Source: Bog-473 sp963809825 (GTDB lineage Bacteria > Actinomycetota > Acidimicrobiia > Acidimicrobiales > RAAP-2). Taken from it: a stretch of 64,000 nucleotides of DNA. The stretch is taken from NCBI GenBank assembly GCA_963809825.1, contig CAWELJ010000009.1:344516-408515 (forward strand), given 5' to 3'. Below are positions 17,484 to 28,111 of the stretch, one piece after another (the stretch's first letter is position 1; each line of letters starts with the position of its first letter). The notes under the pieces were generated by a model. That model worked only from the letters and a program-made list of their open reading frames with translations, made no database searches and had not been told where the DNA came from. A program made the translations under genes and the position numbers.

Positions 17484-17756
17484 CTACCGCCGCTGGTCCG
17501 CCCGCACGCGGCCGCCCACGACGTACGCCGCCCCGCCCAGCACGAGCGAGCCGACGATGACGTAGCGCACGATCGCCGTCTCGAGCGAAGTCGGCGAGCC
17601 GTTGGTGCTGATCTCCGCGAAACCCCCGCCGACCACGAGCGCGGCGACGGCGAGCGCGAAGCAGCACAGCGAGACCTTGCGCCAGACGTTGCACAAGAAG
17701 CGCGACCGGGACCGATCGGGACCCGAACCGTTGGCGACGGGGTCGCGACCGTTCAC
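17484..17756 (-). CDS. hypothetical two-pass membrane protein (90 aa)
   Basis: From GTG 17756 (VNGRDPVANGSGPDRSRSRF) the product has a basic N-terminus and two transmembrane segments: SLCCFALAVAALVVGGG and VRYVIVGSLVLGGAAYVVGG, joined by a short polar loop, and ends VRADQRR. GTG 17762 is an alternative start. The layout fits small actinobacterial inner-membrane proteins of unknown role. It is divergent from the GT39 glycosyltransferase, with about 180 bp between their starts. Confidence 0.55.
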   Translation of the reverse strand: MNGRDPVANGSGPDRSRSRFLCNVWRKVSLCCFALAVAALVVGGGFAEISTNGSPTSLETAIVRYVIVGSLVLGGAAYVVGGRVRADQRR

Positions 17757-17936
17757 GCACACCAGCGCCCGACGGGATCGCCGCCATCGTGGCCGACCGG
17801 GTGGTGAACCGGGTGCCGCGGGAAAGGTTCGTTGTGGTCCGCCATCGCCGCGAGATGCTACGCGTGCTCGCATGCTCCGGACCCGCAACCGGATGGCACC
17901 CTGACGCGCCCGCCCAGCGGGTAGGTTGCCCTCACT

Positions 17937-19892
17937 ATGGGCGATGCGGCCGGTGGGCTCACGCTCGAGGCACCGTTGGCGGCCGGCGACGCCGTCGGGG
18001 GCGTCGCGCCGGCTCCACGGCGGGGCCGCTGGCGCTTCTGGCGCTCGCCGCCCGACCAGCCGTCGTGGGCCCGGCCACTGCTCCTCTTCGTGGCCGCGCT
18101 GGCCGCACTGTCCTACGCGTGGGGCATCAACGACGCCACGCTCGAGACGTTCTACGGCGCCGCCGTGCGGAGCATGTCGCAGAGCTGGCACAACTTCTTC
18201 TTCGGCGCGTTCGACCCCTGGGGGACGGTCACGGTCGACAAGTTGCCGGGCGCCTTCTGGGTCCAGGCGCTCTCGGTCCGCCTGTTCGGCTTCCACGTCT
18301 GGTCGGTCGTGCTCCCGCAGGCCGTCGAGGGCACCCTGACCGTACTGGTGCTCTACCGCGCCGTGCGCCGCGTCGCGGGCGCGGGTGCCGGGCTCGCTGC
18401 GGCCGCCGTCCTGGCCGCGACGCCCGTCACGATCCTGCTCGACCGGGGCAACATCTCGGACTCGTTGCTGATCCTGTTGCTGGTGCTCGCGGCCGACGCC
18501 GCCACCGCCGCCTTCACGACGGGGCGCCCAGCCCACCTGTTGGTGGCCGGCGTCTGGGTCGGGCTGGCCTTCCAGGCCAAGATGCTCCAGGCCTGGCTCG
18601 TCCTGCCCGCACTGTTCCTCGCCTACCTGCTGGCGGCGCCGGCGCCCGCCCTCGCCCGCCGCGTCGCGCACGTGGCGCTCGCCGCGCTGGTGGCGCTCGG
18701 TGTGTCGCTGTCCTGGATGCTCGTCGTCACCATCGTCCCGGCCCACGACCGGCCGTACGTGGACGGCAGTTGCGACAACTCCGTCTTCAGCCAGGTCTTC
18801 CTCTACAACGGCAGCGACCGGATCACCGGCACGACGCTCGACCAGGCGGGATGCAGCCCCGCGCCCACGCCGGTGCGGGGAACCACCGGCGCGCACCCGG
18901 GCACCGTGGCCGTGCCCCGGGGGCCCGGCCGCTTCCTCAACGGCGTCTTCGGCCGGGACAGCGACTGGATGCTCCTGCCGGCCGCGGTCGCCCTCGCCGG
19001 CATTTTGGTGGCCCGTCGCCGCGAGCCCCGCACCGACCCCCTGCGCGCCGCCACCGTGCTCTGGGGGGCGTGGCTGTTCTTCACCTGGTGCTTCTTCGCG
19101 TCCTCACACTTCATCAACTCGTACTACCTGGCGGCGCTGGCGCCGCCGATCGCCGCGCTGTGCGGCATGGGGCTCGTCGTCGCCTGGCAACAGCGCGCCC
19201 GGCGCGCCACGCGGGCCGTCCTGCTCGGCACCGTCGCCGCCGGCACGGCCTACGTCGTCTACCTGCTCCCGGCGACCGCCGGGGTGCGGCCATGGGTCGT
19301 GACCACCACGCTGCTGTTGGCGCTGGCCGCGGTGGTCGTCGTCGCGTGGTCCTTCCTGCCCTCGCGACCGCACTGGGCCAGCGGTGCCGGCGTGGGGCTG
19401 TCGGCCGCCGCCCTCCTCCTCGGTTCGGCCTGGGCGTCCGGGACCGTCGTGGCCGCGGGGCTGGGACCGTTCGACTCTCCGTACCAGCCGGCGGCACTCA
19501 CGGCGCGCAACGCCGCCGCCAATGCTCGCTCGGCCGCGGTGGCGGCCGGCCTCAACCGGGCCGCGGCCCGCCTCCCGGCGTCGGTCAGCGTCATCACCTC
19601 GGAGACCTCCGCGGGGTCGAGCGTCCCCATCCTCGACACGGGGCGCGAGTTCCTCCCCGTGGGCGGATTCACCGGAAGGGTGCCGAGCCCGACCCTGGCC
19701 CAGTTCGTCGGCCACGTGCGGGCCGGCCGCGTGGCCGACGTGCTGGCCGCCGTCGCGCCGCTGACCCGCAACCCCGACATGCTGTGGGTGATCGCGCACT
19801 GCCGCCCCGTTCCCTACCGCGGCCCCGACAGCCACATCGCCGGGCGGACGATGCGCTTCTACCTCTGCTCGCCGGCCGACGCCGGCGGCTGA
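17937..19892 (+). CDS. GT39-family membrane glycosyltransferase (ArnT/YkcB-like)
   Basis: 651 residues with about a dozen transmembrane helices. The first extracytoplasmic loop carries the GT-C acidic residues and the WGTVTVDKLPGAFWVQALS block characteristic of polyprenyl-phosphate-sugar dependent mannosyl/arabinosyl transferases. LLDRGNISDSLLI and FFASSHFINSYYLAALAPP are further family landmarks. The C-terminal soluble domain from about residue 500 resembles the extracellular domain of YkcB-type proteins. Such enzymes move a sugar from a lipid carrier to a lipid or protein at the outer face of the membrane; donor and acceptor unknown. It ends 18 bp from the convergent ftsX stop. Confidence 0.88.
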   Translation: MGDAAGGLTLEAPLAAGDAVGGVAPAPRRGRWRFWRSPPDQPSWARPLLLFVAALAALSYAWGINDATLETFYGAAVRSMSQSWHNFFFGAFDPWGTVTVDKLPGAFWVQALSVRLFGFHVWSVVLPQAVEGTLTVLVLYRAVRRVAGAGAGLAAAAVLAATPVTILLDRGNISDSLLILLLVLAADAATAAFTTGRPAHLLVAGVWVGLAFQAKMLQAWLVLPALFLAYLLAAPAPALARRVAHVALAALVALGVSLSWMLVVTIVPAHDRPYVDGSCDNSVFSQVFLYNGSDRITGTTLDQAGCSPAPTPVRGTTGAHPGTVAVPRGPGRFLNGVFGRDSDWMLLPAAVALAGILVARRREPRTDPLRAATVLWGAWLFFTWCFFASSHFINSYYLAALAPPIAALCGMGLVVAWQQRARRATRAVLLGTVAAGTAYVVYLLPATAGVRPWVVTTTLLLALAAVVVVAWSFLPSRPHWASGAGVGLSAAALLLGSAWASGTVVAAGLGPFDSPYQPAALTARNAAANARSAAVAAGLNRAAARLPASVSVITSETSAGSSVPILDTGREFLPVGGFTGRVPSPTLAQFVGHVRAGRVADVLAAVAPLTRNPDMLWVIAHCRPVPYRGPDSHIAGRTMRFYLCSPADAGG

Positions 19893-19910
19893 GAGACGCC
19901 GAGGGACGAG

Positions 19911-20798
19911 CTAGACGTCGAGGAAGCGTCGGATGGCGATGGCCGACCCGATGGAGCCGATGGCCATTCCCACCATCACGACGACCACATTGGTGAGCAA
20001 GACCTCCGACCCCGTCATGTGCATCGCCGTGAAGATGTTGCTCGTCGTCCTGCCGCTGCCCTCGTGATTGATGAAGAGGTAGACGAAGTAGACGACGAGC
20101 GCGGCCAGCAACGACCCGATGAACCCCTGCAGGAGGCCTTCGGACATGAAGGGCACCCGGATGAACCAGTTGGTGGCCCCCACCAGCTTCATGACGGAGA
20201 CCTCGCGGCGGCGGGCGAAGATGGCCATGCGGATGGTGTTGAGGATGAGGACGGCCGCCGAGATGATGAGGACGATGGCGATGGCCAGGCACACCCACTT
20301 CGAGATGTTGATGACCGTCTCCTCGTTGTGGATGGTCTGCTGGGGCTCTGTGACCGACAGGACCCCGGCCGTGCCGTGGAAGGTGCGCACCACCTGGGCG
20401 GCATCGGCCAGTGCAACAGGGGTGCACCAGAAGGACGTCGGCATCTCGGACTGGGTCGTGGCCTGGAAGACGTCGGAGGGCAGCAGCCGCCGGGCCTCCG
20501 AGAAGTTACGCGCCTTGTCCCAGTAGGCGCAGGGCTGGACCACGTAGTTGAGCTGGGCCAGCTGGGTCTTGACCGCCGCGATCTCCTGGGTGTTCGCGCC
20601 GGGCTGCATCCAGACCGTCACCTGGGTCCCGCGTTCGAGCGTGCCCGTCGCGTTGGCCGACCCCTGGCGCAGCAGCAGCGCGGCGCCCACGAGGGACAGC
20701 GACACGGCGACGGTGAGGATGGCGGCCACGGTCATCAGCCGGTTGCGCCACAGGTTCGACGCCGTCTCGCGGACGACGTAGTCGACGGACACCGCCAT
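19911..20798 (-). CDS. ftsX: cell division ABC transporter permease FtsX
   Basis: 295 residues from ATG 20798 (MAVSVDYVVRETASNLWRN). The N-terminal helix, a large extracytoplasmic domain and three further C-terminal membrane segments match FtsX, which with FtsE activates peptidoglycan hydrolases at the septum. The family motif VSVMKLVGATNWFIRVPFM is intact. One base separates its ATG from the ftsE TGA, so the two are translationally coupled. Confidence 0.96.
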   Translation of the reverse strand: MAVSVDYVVRETASNLWRNRLMTVAAILTVAVSLSLVGAALLLRQGSANATGTLERGTQVTVWMQPGANTQEIAAVKTQLAQLNYVVQPCAYWDKARNFSEARRLLPSDVFQATTQSEMPTSFWCTPVALADAAQVVRTFHGTAGVLSVTEPQQTIHNEETVINISKWVCLAIAIVLIISAAVLILNTIRMAIFARRREVSVMKLVGATNWFIRVPFMSEGLLQGFIGSLLAALVVYFVYLFINHEGSGRTTSNIFTAMHMTGSEVLLTNVVVVMVGMAIGSIGSAIAIRRFLDV

Positions 20799-20799
20799 G

Positions 20800-21528
<729 letters not shown>

Positions 21529-21644
21529 CGGTGAGAGAGGGGTCGCCCCCAACGACGGCGGGGCACCCGTACGATCCTACTTTCTCCCGCTGACGGTTTC
21601 GGTTCAGCGGCTCCGGCGCAGGTCACAGACGTCCGGGCCGCCTG

Positions 21645-22799
21645 TTACGAGCTGACCTCGCGTTGGCGACGCAACTCGGCCTCCATGAACGGGTCGAGGT
21701 CCCCGTCGAGCACCGCGTCGACGTTGCCGGTCTCGTAGCCCGTCCGCAGGTCCTTGACGAGTTGGTACGGGGCCAGCACGTAGGAGCGGATCTGGTTGCC
21801 CCAGGCGTTGTCGACCCGCTCGCCGCTCAACGCGTCCAGCTCGGCCCGCCGCTCGAGTCGGGCGCGCTCGGCCAGCTTGGCCCCGAGGATCTGCAGTGCC
21901 TTCGCCTTGTTCTGGTGCTGGCTACGCTCGTTCTGGCAGGAGACCACGATCCCCGTGGGCAGGTGCGTCAGGCGCACCGCCGAGTCCGTCTTGTTGACGT
22001 GCTGGCCCCCGGCGCCCGACGAGCGATAGGTGTCGATGCGCAGATCCTTCTCGTCGATCTCGACCTCGGAGGACACGTCCTCGAGGAACGGGGTGACGTC
22101 CATGGACGCGAAGCTCGTCTGGCGCCGGTGCTGCGAGTCGAAGGGCGACATGCGGACCAGCCGGTGCACGCCGCGCTCGGTGGCGAGGAGGCCGTAGGCG
22201 AATCGGCCGTGGACGATGAAGGTGGCCGACAGCAGCCCGGCCTCCTGGCCCTCGGTCGCCTCGTCCACCTCCACGGTGAAGCCACGCCGCTCGGCCCAGC
22301 GTTGGTACATGCGCAGCATCACCTCGGTCCAGTCCTGCGCGTCGGTGCCGCCCGCTCCTGCGTGCACCTCGCACACGGCGTCGAGCTCGTCGTAGTCGCC
22401 CGAGAAGAGCGACTGCAGCTCGAGTGCGCCGAGCCGCGTGCCGAGCGTGTCGACGGTCTCGACCAGCTCGGCGTCGAGGGCGACGTCGCGCGCGCCGGCC
22501 GCGGCCGACTCGTCGGTCAGCTCGAGCAGCGCGTTGGCGTCGTCGAGGGCGCTGCGGAGTCCCTCGAGCTGGTCGAGATCGGCGGACACCCGGCCGAGCT
22601 CGCGGGTCACGGAGCGGGCGTTGTCGGGGTCGTCCCACAGGTCGGGGCGGGCGGCCCCGGCCTCGAGCTCGGCCCGCCTGACCTCGAGCTTCTCGCGGCC
22701 CAGGTAGCGCTCGGCCTCGGCCAGCCGCTCGCCCAGCGCCTCGAGCTCGGATGCGAAGTCGCGCGGTGCCTCGGCCGCCGGCCCGTCAGGCGGCGCCAT
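21645..22799 (-). CDS. prfB: peptide chain release factor 2
   Basis: 384 residues. RF2 recognises UGA and UAA stops. The GGQ catalytic loop is in SGAGGQHVNKTDSAVRLTH, and the stop-recognition region reads MSPFDSQHRRQTSFASMD, keeping the SPF tripeptide of RF2. The frame is continuous from ATG 22799, so the programmed +1 frameshift of E. coli prfB is not used here. Its first 14 bases overlap the end of secA, implying coupled translation. Confidence 0.95.
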   Translation of the reverse strand: MAPPDGPAAEAPRDFASELEALGERLAEAERYLGREKLEVRRAELEAGAARPDLWDDPDNARSVTRELGRVSADLDQLEGLRSALDDANALLELTDESAAAGARDVALDAELVETVDTLGTRLGALELQSLFSGDYDELDAVCEVHAGAGGTDAQDWTEVMLRMYQRWAERRGFTVEVDEATEGQEAGLLSATFIVHGRFAYGLLATERGVHRLVRMSPFDSQHRRQTSFASMDVTPFLEDVSSEVEIDEKDLRIDTYRSSGAGGQHVNKTDSAVRLTHLPTGIVVSCQNERSQHQNKAKALQILGAKLAERARLERRAELDALSGERVDNAWGNQIRSYVLAPYQLVKDLRTGYETGNVDAVLDGDLDPFMEAELRRQREVSS

Positions 22800-25593
22800 G
22801 GCAGAACTTGAACTTCTTGCCGCTCCCGCACCAGCAGGGGTCGTTGCGACCGACCTTCTCGTGCTGCTCCTTCACGATCGGGACCAAGGCGTTGGGATCC
22901 GGCGTGTTGGGCCGCTTGACCTGGGCTTTTGCGGACCCTCCCCCGCCTCCGCCGCCGCTGCTGCCGTTGCCTCCCGCCGGGGCGCTGAGCATGGACGACT
23001 GGGGGGCGATGTTGGTGCCCTGCTCGGCCAGCAGCGCCGTGGCCAGGGCGCCGGTCTCGGCCACCGGGTCCTCGGCCGCGGCGTAGACGGCCCGGTCGAG
23101 GTCCGGCTCCGCCGCCGGCGCCTGCACCGCCTCGACATGGAGGATGTAGCGCAGGTAGTCGTTGTCGATGACCTCCAAGAGCTGGCCGAACATGGAGTAG
23201 CCCTCCTGCTGCCAGGCGTTGAGGGGGTCGGCCTGGACGGTCCAGCGCAGGTGGATGCCGTCCTTGAGGTTGTCCATCTCCGACAGGTGGTCGCGCCAGC
23301 GGGCGTCCATGATCTGGAGGTAGACGTCGCGCTCGATCTGGCGCATCGTCTCCGCCCCACCCGGCATCGACGCGGAGTGCTGCTCGTAGTACTCGAGCGC
23401 CTCCTCCACGATCGACTCGACGAGGTCCTCGGTCGTGGCGGCCTGCGCCAGGTCGGCCACCGTGAACTTCGTGGGGTAGTACTGCATCAGCCCGTCGACG
23501 AGGGACTTGAGATCCCAGTCCTCCTCGAACTCGGTCGGGCAGTGCTCGGCCACCAGCTTCTCGGCGGCGCCGGCCAGGAGGTCCTCGGTGTGCTCCTCGA
23601 GGTCGTCGCCGTCGATGATCTGGAGGCGGCGCTCGTAGATGACCTTGCGCTGCTGGTCCATCACCTCGTCGTACTTGAGGGCGTCCTTGCGGATCTCCGC
23701 GTTGCGGGCCTCGACGGTGTTCTGCGCCCGCTCGATCGCCTTGGCCACCGTCTTGGACTCGATCGGCACGTCCTCGGGCAGCGTGCGGCCCATGACCCAG
23801 CTCATGGCGCCCGTCGCGAACAGGCGCAGGAGCTCGTCGTCGAGGCTCAGGTAGAAGCGGCTCTCGCCCGGGTCGCCCTGGCGGCCCGACCGGCCCCGCA
23901 GCTGGTTGTCGATGCGCCGGCTCTCGTGCCGCTCGCTGCCCAGGACGTAGAGGCCGCCGAGCTTGCGCACCTCCTCGCCCTCGGCGCGGCAGCGGGCCTC
24001 GATGGCGGACCGGCGGCTCTCCAGCTCGGCCCGCCCCTCGTCGGAGCCGAGGTCCACGCCCTCGGCCGCCAGCTCGTGCTCGGCCAGCAGCTCGGCGTTG
24101 CCGCCCAGGATGATGTCGACGCCCCGGCCGGCCATGTTGGTGGCCACGGTGACGGCGCCCCGGCGGCCGGCCTGGGCCACGATCTCGGCCTCCCGGAAGT
24201 GCTGCTTGGCGTTCAGCACGTTGTGCCGCACGCCGCGCTTGTCGAGCAGGCGGGACAGGAGCTCGGACTTGGCGACCGAGGCCGTGCCGATCAGCATCGG
24301 CTGGCCCAGCTCGTTGCGCTCGACGATGTCGTCGACGACCGCGTTGAACTTCGCCTCCTCCGTCTTGAAGACCAGGTCGGGCTGGTCGGCGCGGACCATC
24401 TCCTTGTTGGTCGGGATGGGCACCACGGGCAGGCCGTAGGTGCCGGCGAACTCGCCGGCCTCGGTCTCGGCCGTGCCGGTCATGCCCGACAACTTGTCGT
24501 ACATGCGGAAGTAGTTCTGGAGCGTGACCGTGGCCCAGGTGTGGTTCTCCTCCTTGATGGCCACCCGCTCCTTCGCCTCGACGGCCTGGTGCAGACCGTC
24601 GGACCAGCGCCGGCCCTCGAGGGTGCGGCCGGTGAACTCGTCGATGATCTTCACCTCGCCGTCGGCGACGAGGTAGTCCTTGTCCTTCTTGTAGAGGTCC
24701 TTGGCCGTGAGCGCCTTGGTCAGCTGGTGGACGTAGTTGACCGAGACAGCGTCGTAGATGTTGTCGACCCCGACCGCCTTCTCCACCTTCTCGATCCCCG
24801 CCTCGAGGGGCACGACCGTCTTCTTCTCCTCGTCGACCTCGTAGTCGACGTCGCGGCTCAGCGTCCGCGCGATGGAGGCGAACTGGTAGTACAGCTGGGC
24901 CGCCTCGTCGGCGGGGCCCGAGATGATGAGGGGCGTGCGGGCCTCGTCGATCAGGATGGAGTCGACCTCGTCGACGATGGCGAAGACGTGGCCGCGCTGG
25001 GCCATGGTCTCGCGCGTGCGGGCCATGTTGTCCCTGAGATAGTCGAAGCCGAACTCGTTGTTCGTGCCGTAGGTGATGTCCGCCGCATAGGCGGCCCGCT
25101 TGCGGAAGGGGTCGTCGATGTCCGAGCCGATCCGCCCGACCGAGAGCCCGAGCCAGCGGTGCACCCGTCCCATCCATTCCGCGTCACGGGTGGCCAGGTA
25201 CTCGTTGACCGTCACCATGTGGACGCCACGGCCATCGAGGGCGTTGAGGTAGGCGGGGAGCGTGGAGACGAGGGTCTTGCCCTCACCCGTCTTCATCTCG
25301 GCGATCCAGCCGAAGTGCAGCGCCATGCCGCCCATCATCTGCACGTCGAAGTGGCGCTGGCCGAGCACGCGCCACGCCGCCTCGCGGACCACCGCGTAGG
25401 CGTCGACCAGGAGGTCGTCGAGGGTCTCGCCCGCCTCGAGGCGCTCCTTGAACTCCACCGTCTTGTGGGCCAGCGCGTCGTCGCTCAGGCCCTGCATCTC
25501 CGGCTCGAGGGCGCCGATCAGGGGGACCAGGTCGGCCAGCCGCCTGACCTTCTTGCCCTCGCCGGCGCGCAGGACCTTCGTGAACACGCTCAT
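22786..25593 (-). CDS. secA: preprotein translocase ATPase SecA
   Basis: 935 residues, full length. SecA drives protein export through SecYEG. Walker A is MKTGEGKTL, Walker B includes IVDEVDSILIDEARTPL, and the second nucleotide-binding fold has TNMAGRGVDIILGG. Helical scaffold and wing follow. A Gly/Ser linker then leads to the C-terminal zinc motif GRNDPCWCGSGKKFKFCHG, which binds SecB or ribosomes. The wobble bases and the start at ATG 25593 behind AGGA are as expected. It begins the secA-prfB-ftsEX run. Confidence 0.98.
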   Translation of the reverse strand: MSVFTKVLRAGEGKKVRRLADLVPLIGALEPEMQGLSDDALAHKTVEFKERLEAGETLDDLLVDAYAVVREAAWRVLGQRHFDVQMMGGMALHFGWIAEMKTGEGKTLVSTLPAYLNALDGRGVHMVTVNEYLATRDAEWMGRVHRWLGLSVGRIGSDIDDPFRKRAAYAADITYGTNNEFGFDYLRDNMARTRETMAQRGHVFAIVDEVDSILIDEARTPLIISGPADEAAQLYYQFASIARTLSRDVDYEVDEEKKTVVPLEAGIEKVEKAVGVDNIYDAVSVNYVHQLTKALTAKDLYKKDKDYLVADGEVKIIDEFTGRTLEGRRWSDGLHQAVEAKERVAIKEENHTWATVTLQNYFRMYDKLSGMTGTAETEAGEFAGTYGLPVVPIPTNKEMVRADQPDLVFKTEEAKFNAVVDDIVERNELGQPMLIGTASVAKSELLSRLLDKRGVRHNVLNAKQHFREAEIVAQAGRRGAVTVATNMAGRGVDIILGGNAELLAEHELAAEGVDLGSDEGRAELESRRSAIEARCRAEGEEVRKLGGLYVLGSERHESRRIDNQLRGRSGRQGDPGESRFYLSLDDELLRLFATGAMSWVMGRTLPEDVPIESKTVAKAIERAQNTVEARNAEIRKDALKYDEVMDQQRKVIYERRLQIIDGDDLEEHTEDLLAGAAEKLVAEHCPTEFEEDWDLKSLVDGLMQYYPTKFTVADLAQAATTEDLVESIVEEALEYYEQHSASMPGGAETMRQIERDVYLQIMDARWRDHLSEMDNLKDGIHLRWTVQADPLNAWQQEGYSMFGQLLEVIDNDYLRYILHVEAVQAPAAEPDLDRAVYAAAEDPVAETGALATALLAEQGTNIAPQSSMLSAPAGGNGSSGGGGGGGSAKAQVKRPNTPDPNALVPIVKEQHEKVGRNDPCWCGSGKKFKFCHGAA

Positions 25594-25995
25594 GGGGGAC
25601 CGATCCTACCGGTCCGCGGGACGGGCGAGCCGACAGGCGCGGCGCGGGGAGAGTCGGGCTGCGTGCGGCTGACCTGGTCTTTGACCCCACACTCGCCTGC
25701 CGCGAGGGTGACGCGCCGGCACCGGCGGCACGGCGTCGCCGCCGCACCCAACGGCGCCACACTGGCGCGCATCGCCTCGTCTCCGCCCGCCCCCGACAGC
25801 CGGGGACGCAGCGGGCAGGGCTTACCTCTAAGCCGCACCATGCTCAGCGACCACAAGTCGCCTTACGTGGGTCGTTTCGCCTGCGACTGGCCTCGACTTT
25901 CAACCACAGACCCGCACGCAGCCCGGTCCGATGCTACGGCCTGGCCGCCGCGCCGTCGCACCGGACCCGATCCGGCGGGCCGACCCGGGCCGGGC
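25594..25995. other. 402-bp intergenic region between secA and the mce operon tail
   Basis: Upstream of secA and downstream of the Mce-associated gene, both on the minus strand. It must hold the secA promoter and probably the mce terminator. Short frames in it lack ribosome sites and family features, and I see no hairpin with a T-run or tRNA. The stretch 25840-25920 is its most AT-rich part and the likeliest promoter area. Confidence 0.4.
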
Positions 25996-26712
25996 CTACT
26001 GCCCCGGGACGGTGGAACCCGAGGAGCCCGACGCGCTCCCGGCGCTGGCGGGCGTGGCGCCCTCGAGCACGGTGACGCCGGAGATCTTCCACACCCCGCC
26101 CACCTGCTGGAGGTCGGCCACGAGCCGGACCACGTCGGCCTGGGGCGACGTGATCTTGTCGTTGACGTAGGTCTGGTCGACCACGGCGTAGACCGATGCC
26201 GTGCCGGCGCCCTGGTTCTCCGACTGCACCTCGAGGTAGCGGATCTGGCCGCGCGACTCGGCCAGCGCCTGCTCGAGCGCCTTGCGGATGGAGGTGTTGA
26301 AGAACTGCTTGGCCTGGTTGGAGAAGGCGCCGGTCGCCATGGCCGTGACGGCGTTGAAGTCGGCGTCGACCGTCTTGGCGTTGAAGTTGAAGAAATCGGT
26401 CAGGAACGCCCGCGAGGCGCTCTGCACGGCCGGGTCCTGCACCGGGCCCCCGCTGCTCTTGGTGGCGTAGAGCACCCCGAAGACGAGCGTGCCGGCCAGG
26501 CCCAGGACGGCGAGGAGGCTCACCACCCGCGGCGTGCGCCGGCTCGGGGCGGGGCGGACCCGGTCGCCGCCGGGACGGCGCTTCCCGCTCCGGGGCGGCG
26601 GGCCGCCCGCGGCGGGCTCCGTGGAGCCGGGCGACGTCGCGCCGACCACCTTCACCCCCCGGTCGGCCTTCTGGTCCGTGTGCTGCTCCGTCTGTTGCGC
26701 TGTCGTCGTCAT
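25996..26712 (-). CDS. Mce-associated membrane protein (Mam-type)
   Basis: 238 residues from ATG 26712, preferred over ATG 26742 because GGAGGGAGAACAGAAGG precedes it. A disordered, basic N-terminus is followed by one transmembrane segment (about VVSLLAVLGLAGTLVFGVLY) and an NTF2-like extracytoplasmic domain containing FNFNAKTVDADFNAV and WKISGVTVLEG. This is the layout of Mce-associated membrane proteins, which stabilise the Mce complex in mycobacteria. It is the last gene of the operon, about 70 bp after mceF. Confidence 0.85.
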   Translation of the reverse strand: MTTTAQQTEQHTDQKADRGVKVVGATSPGSTEPAAGGPPPRSGKRRPGGDRVRPAPSRRTPRVVSLLAVLGLAGTLVFGVLYATKSSGGPVQDPAVQSASRAFLTDFFNFNAKTVDADFNAVTAMATGAFSNQAKQFFNTSIRKALEQALAESRGQIRYLEVQSENQGAGTASVYAVVDQTYVNDKITSPQADVVRLVADLQQVGGVWKISGVTVLEGATPASAGSASGSSGSTVPGQ

Positions 26713-26782
26713 GTCCTTCTGTTCTCCCTCCGTGTCTGTCATGTGTCACCGAACCGGGACGCCGGCGGCGCCCCGACATCTC

Positions 26783-28111
26783 TCAGGCCCGCCGCCTCGT
26801 CCGCCGGCGCGAGGGGCGGGCGCCCCAGGCCAGGAACAGCGCCGGGACGACCAGCCCGCCGAGCGCGAGCAGGGCGCCGCGGCTCGTGGCGGGCACCCGG
26901 TAGGCCGCGCTGCTCACCTGCACCGGGGTGCCCGACGCGAGCTCGACGTTCGCCTCCTGCGCCGTCGGCGCCACGACGTGCCCGCCGGCGGCGGCCGTGA
27001 AGCCGGGTTGGGTGGCGGGGCCCACCCCGTTGCCGAACGTCGTGACGCACCCTGCGCCCGGCCGGGTGGCCGGGATCGAGTTGTGCGTCTGGTAGGACGC
27101 CCCGGGCTCGCTCAGGATCGGCGGCAGCAGGAGGCGCGTGCGCAGGAACGTCTGTTGGGGGTTGGCGGCGGCGTGCGTCGTGGTCGGCTTGGCCACACCC
27201 TCGACCGCGATGTTGTCGACCGCACCGAAGAAGTACTGGTTGGCGGCGAGGCCCTCCGAGAGGTTGGCCAGGTTCGCCGGTTGGGCGATGTTCGAGAGGG
27301 TGTCGGCCGTGTCGTGGAGGAAGCAGCCGATGTTGGCGGACTGCGTCGTGATGAGGTTGTCCACCTCGCCGAAGGCGGACGCGCCCGAGGTGAACAGGGT
27401 GTGCAGTCCGCTCTTCTGCTGTGCCAGCACCTGGACGAGCGCGGCGGTGTTGGCCAGGTCCTGGCGCAATTCGGGCGCGACGGCGGTGACCGCATCGAGC
27501 GACGGCGGCGCGTTGGCCAGCAGCTCGGTGAACTGCTGCTGGTAGGCGACGAACTCCTTCGAGAAGGTCGTGCCGGCGCTGATGAGGGTGCGCAGGTCGC
27601 CCGCCCGCCCCGCCAGCGACGTGGCGAGCTCGCCGATCAGCTTGTTGAGGTCGTCGGCGGGGATGGCCCGCAGCAGCCGGGTGGCCGAGGCGACCACCGC
27701 ACCGACGTCGGCCGGCACCTGGTTGGGCGCCGCCGGCACGTCGGCGCCGTTCTGCAGGTCGGGCACGCTGCCGCCGTGGTCGGGCACCAGGTTGACGACC
27801 TGCTCGCCGAGGTCGTTGGCGATCTGCACCGACGACTGGACGTCCCGGGGCACCTCTATTCCGGGATCGATGCTCATGGTGACCTTGGTCGCCGACGCGG
27901 TGAGCGCCGTGGAGCTGACGGTGCCGACCGGCACCCCGTTGAGCTCCACCTCGAAGCCCGGGTAGAGCCCCGAGGCGTCGGCGAACTCCGTGGTCAGCGT
28001 CGTCGGGCTCTGGAGCGGGTTGCCCAGGAGGTTCACCACCCCGTAGGCGACCAGCGCGAAGCTGACGAGGAAGAACACGATCAGGTTGACGACGAGGCGG
28101 CGGGAGATCAC
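26783..28111 (-). CDS. mceF: Mce-family protein MceF
   Basis: 442 residues: an N-terminal signal anchor (VVNLIVFFLVSFALVAYG), the MCE/MlaD domain at about 35-115 (YPGFEVELNGVPVGTVSS), then a long helical region rich in Leu/Ala/Thr that would extend the hydrophobic tunnel. Unlike the other members, it ends with a second membrane segment (GALLALGGLVVPALFLAW) and an Arg-rich tail, like a C-terminal wall or membrane anchor but without an LPxTG motif. Its ATG overlaps the mceE stop (ATGA). The sixth and last MCE gene. Confidence 0.88.
   Translation of the reverse strand: MISRRLVVNLIVFFLVSFALVAYGVVNLLGNPLQSPTTLTTEFADASGLYPGFEVELNGVPVGTVSSTALTASATKVTMSIDPGIEVPRDVQSSVQIANDLGEQVVNLVPDHGGSVPDLQNGADVPAAPNQVPADVGAVVASATRLLRAIPADDLNKLIGELATSLAGRAGDLRTLISAGTTFSKEFVAYQQQFTELLANAPPSLDAVTAVAPELRQDLANTAALVQVLAQQKSGLHTLFTSGASAFGEVDNLITTQSANIGCFLHDTADTLSNIAQPANLANLSEGLAANQYFFGAVDNIAVEGVAKPTTTHAAANPQQTFLRTRLLLPPILSEPGASYQTHNSIPATRPGAGCVTTFGNGVGPATQPGFTAAAGGHVVAPTAQEANVELASGTPVQVSSAAYRVPATSRGALLALGGLVVPALFLAWGARPSRRRTRRRA

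Noticed and set aside
22700..22799. Programmed frameshift in prfB
   Set aside because: The reading frame is continuous from ATG through the GGQ motif; no in-frame TGA follows the first 25 codons.
25594..25995. Small genes in the secA upstream gap
   Set aside because: Short frames show no ribosome sites, no hydrophobic or motif pattern, and non-coding wobble use.
22798..27000. A 1400-codon open frame on the plus strand opposite secA
   Set aside because: High GC keeps antisense frames open. The translation is low-complexity Leu/Val/Gly/Asp without domains, while the minus strand encodes a complete SecA.
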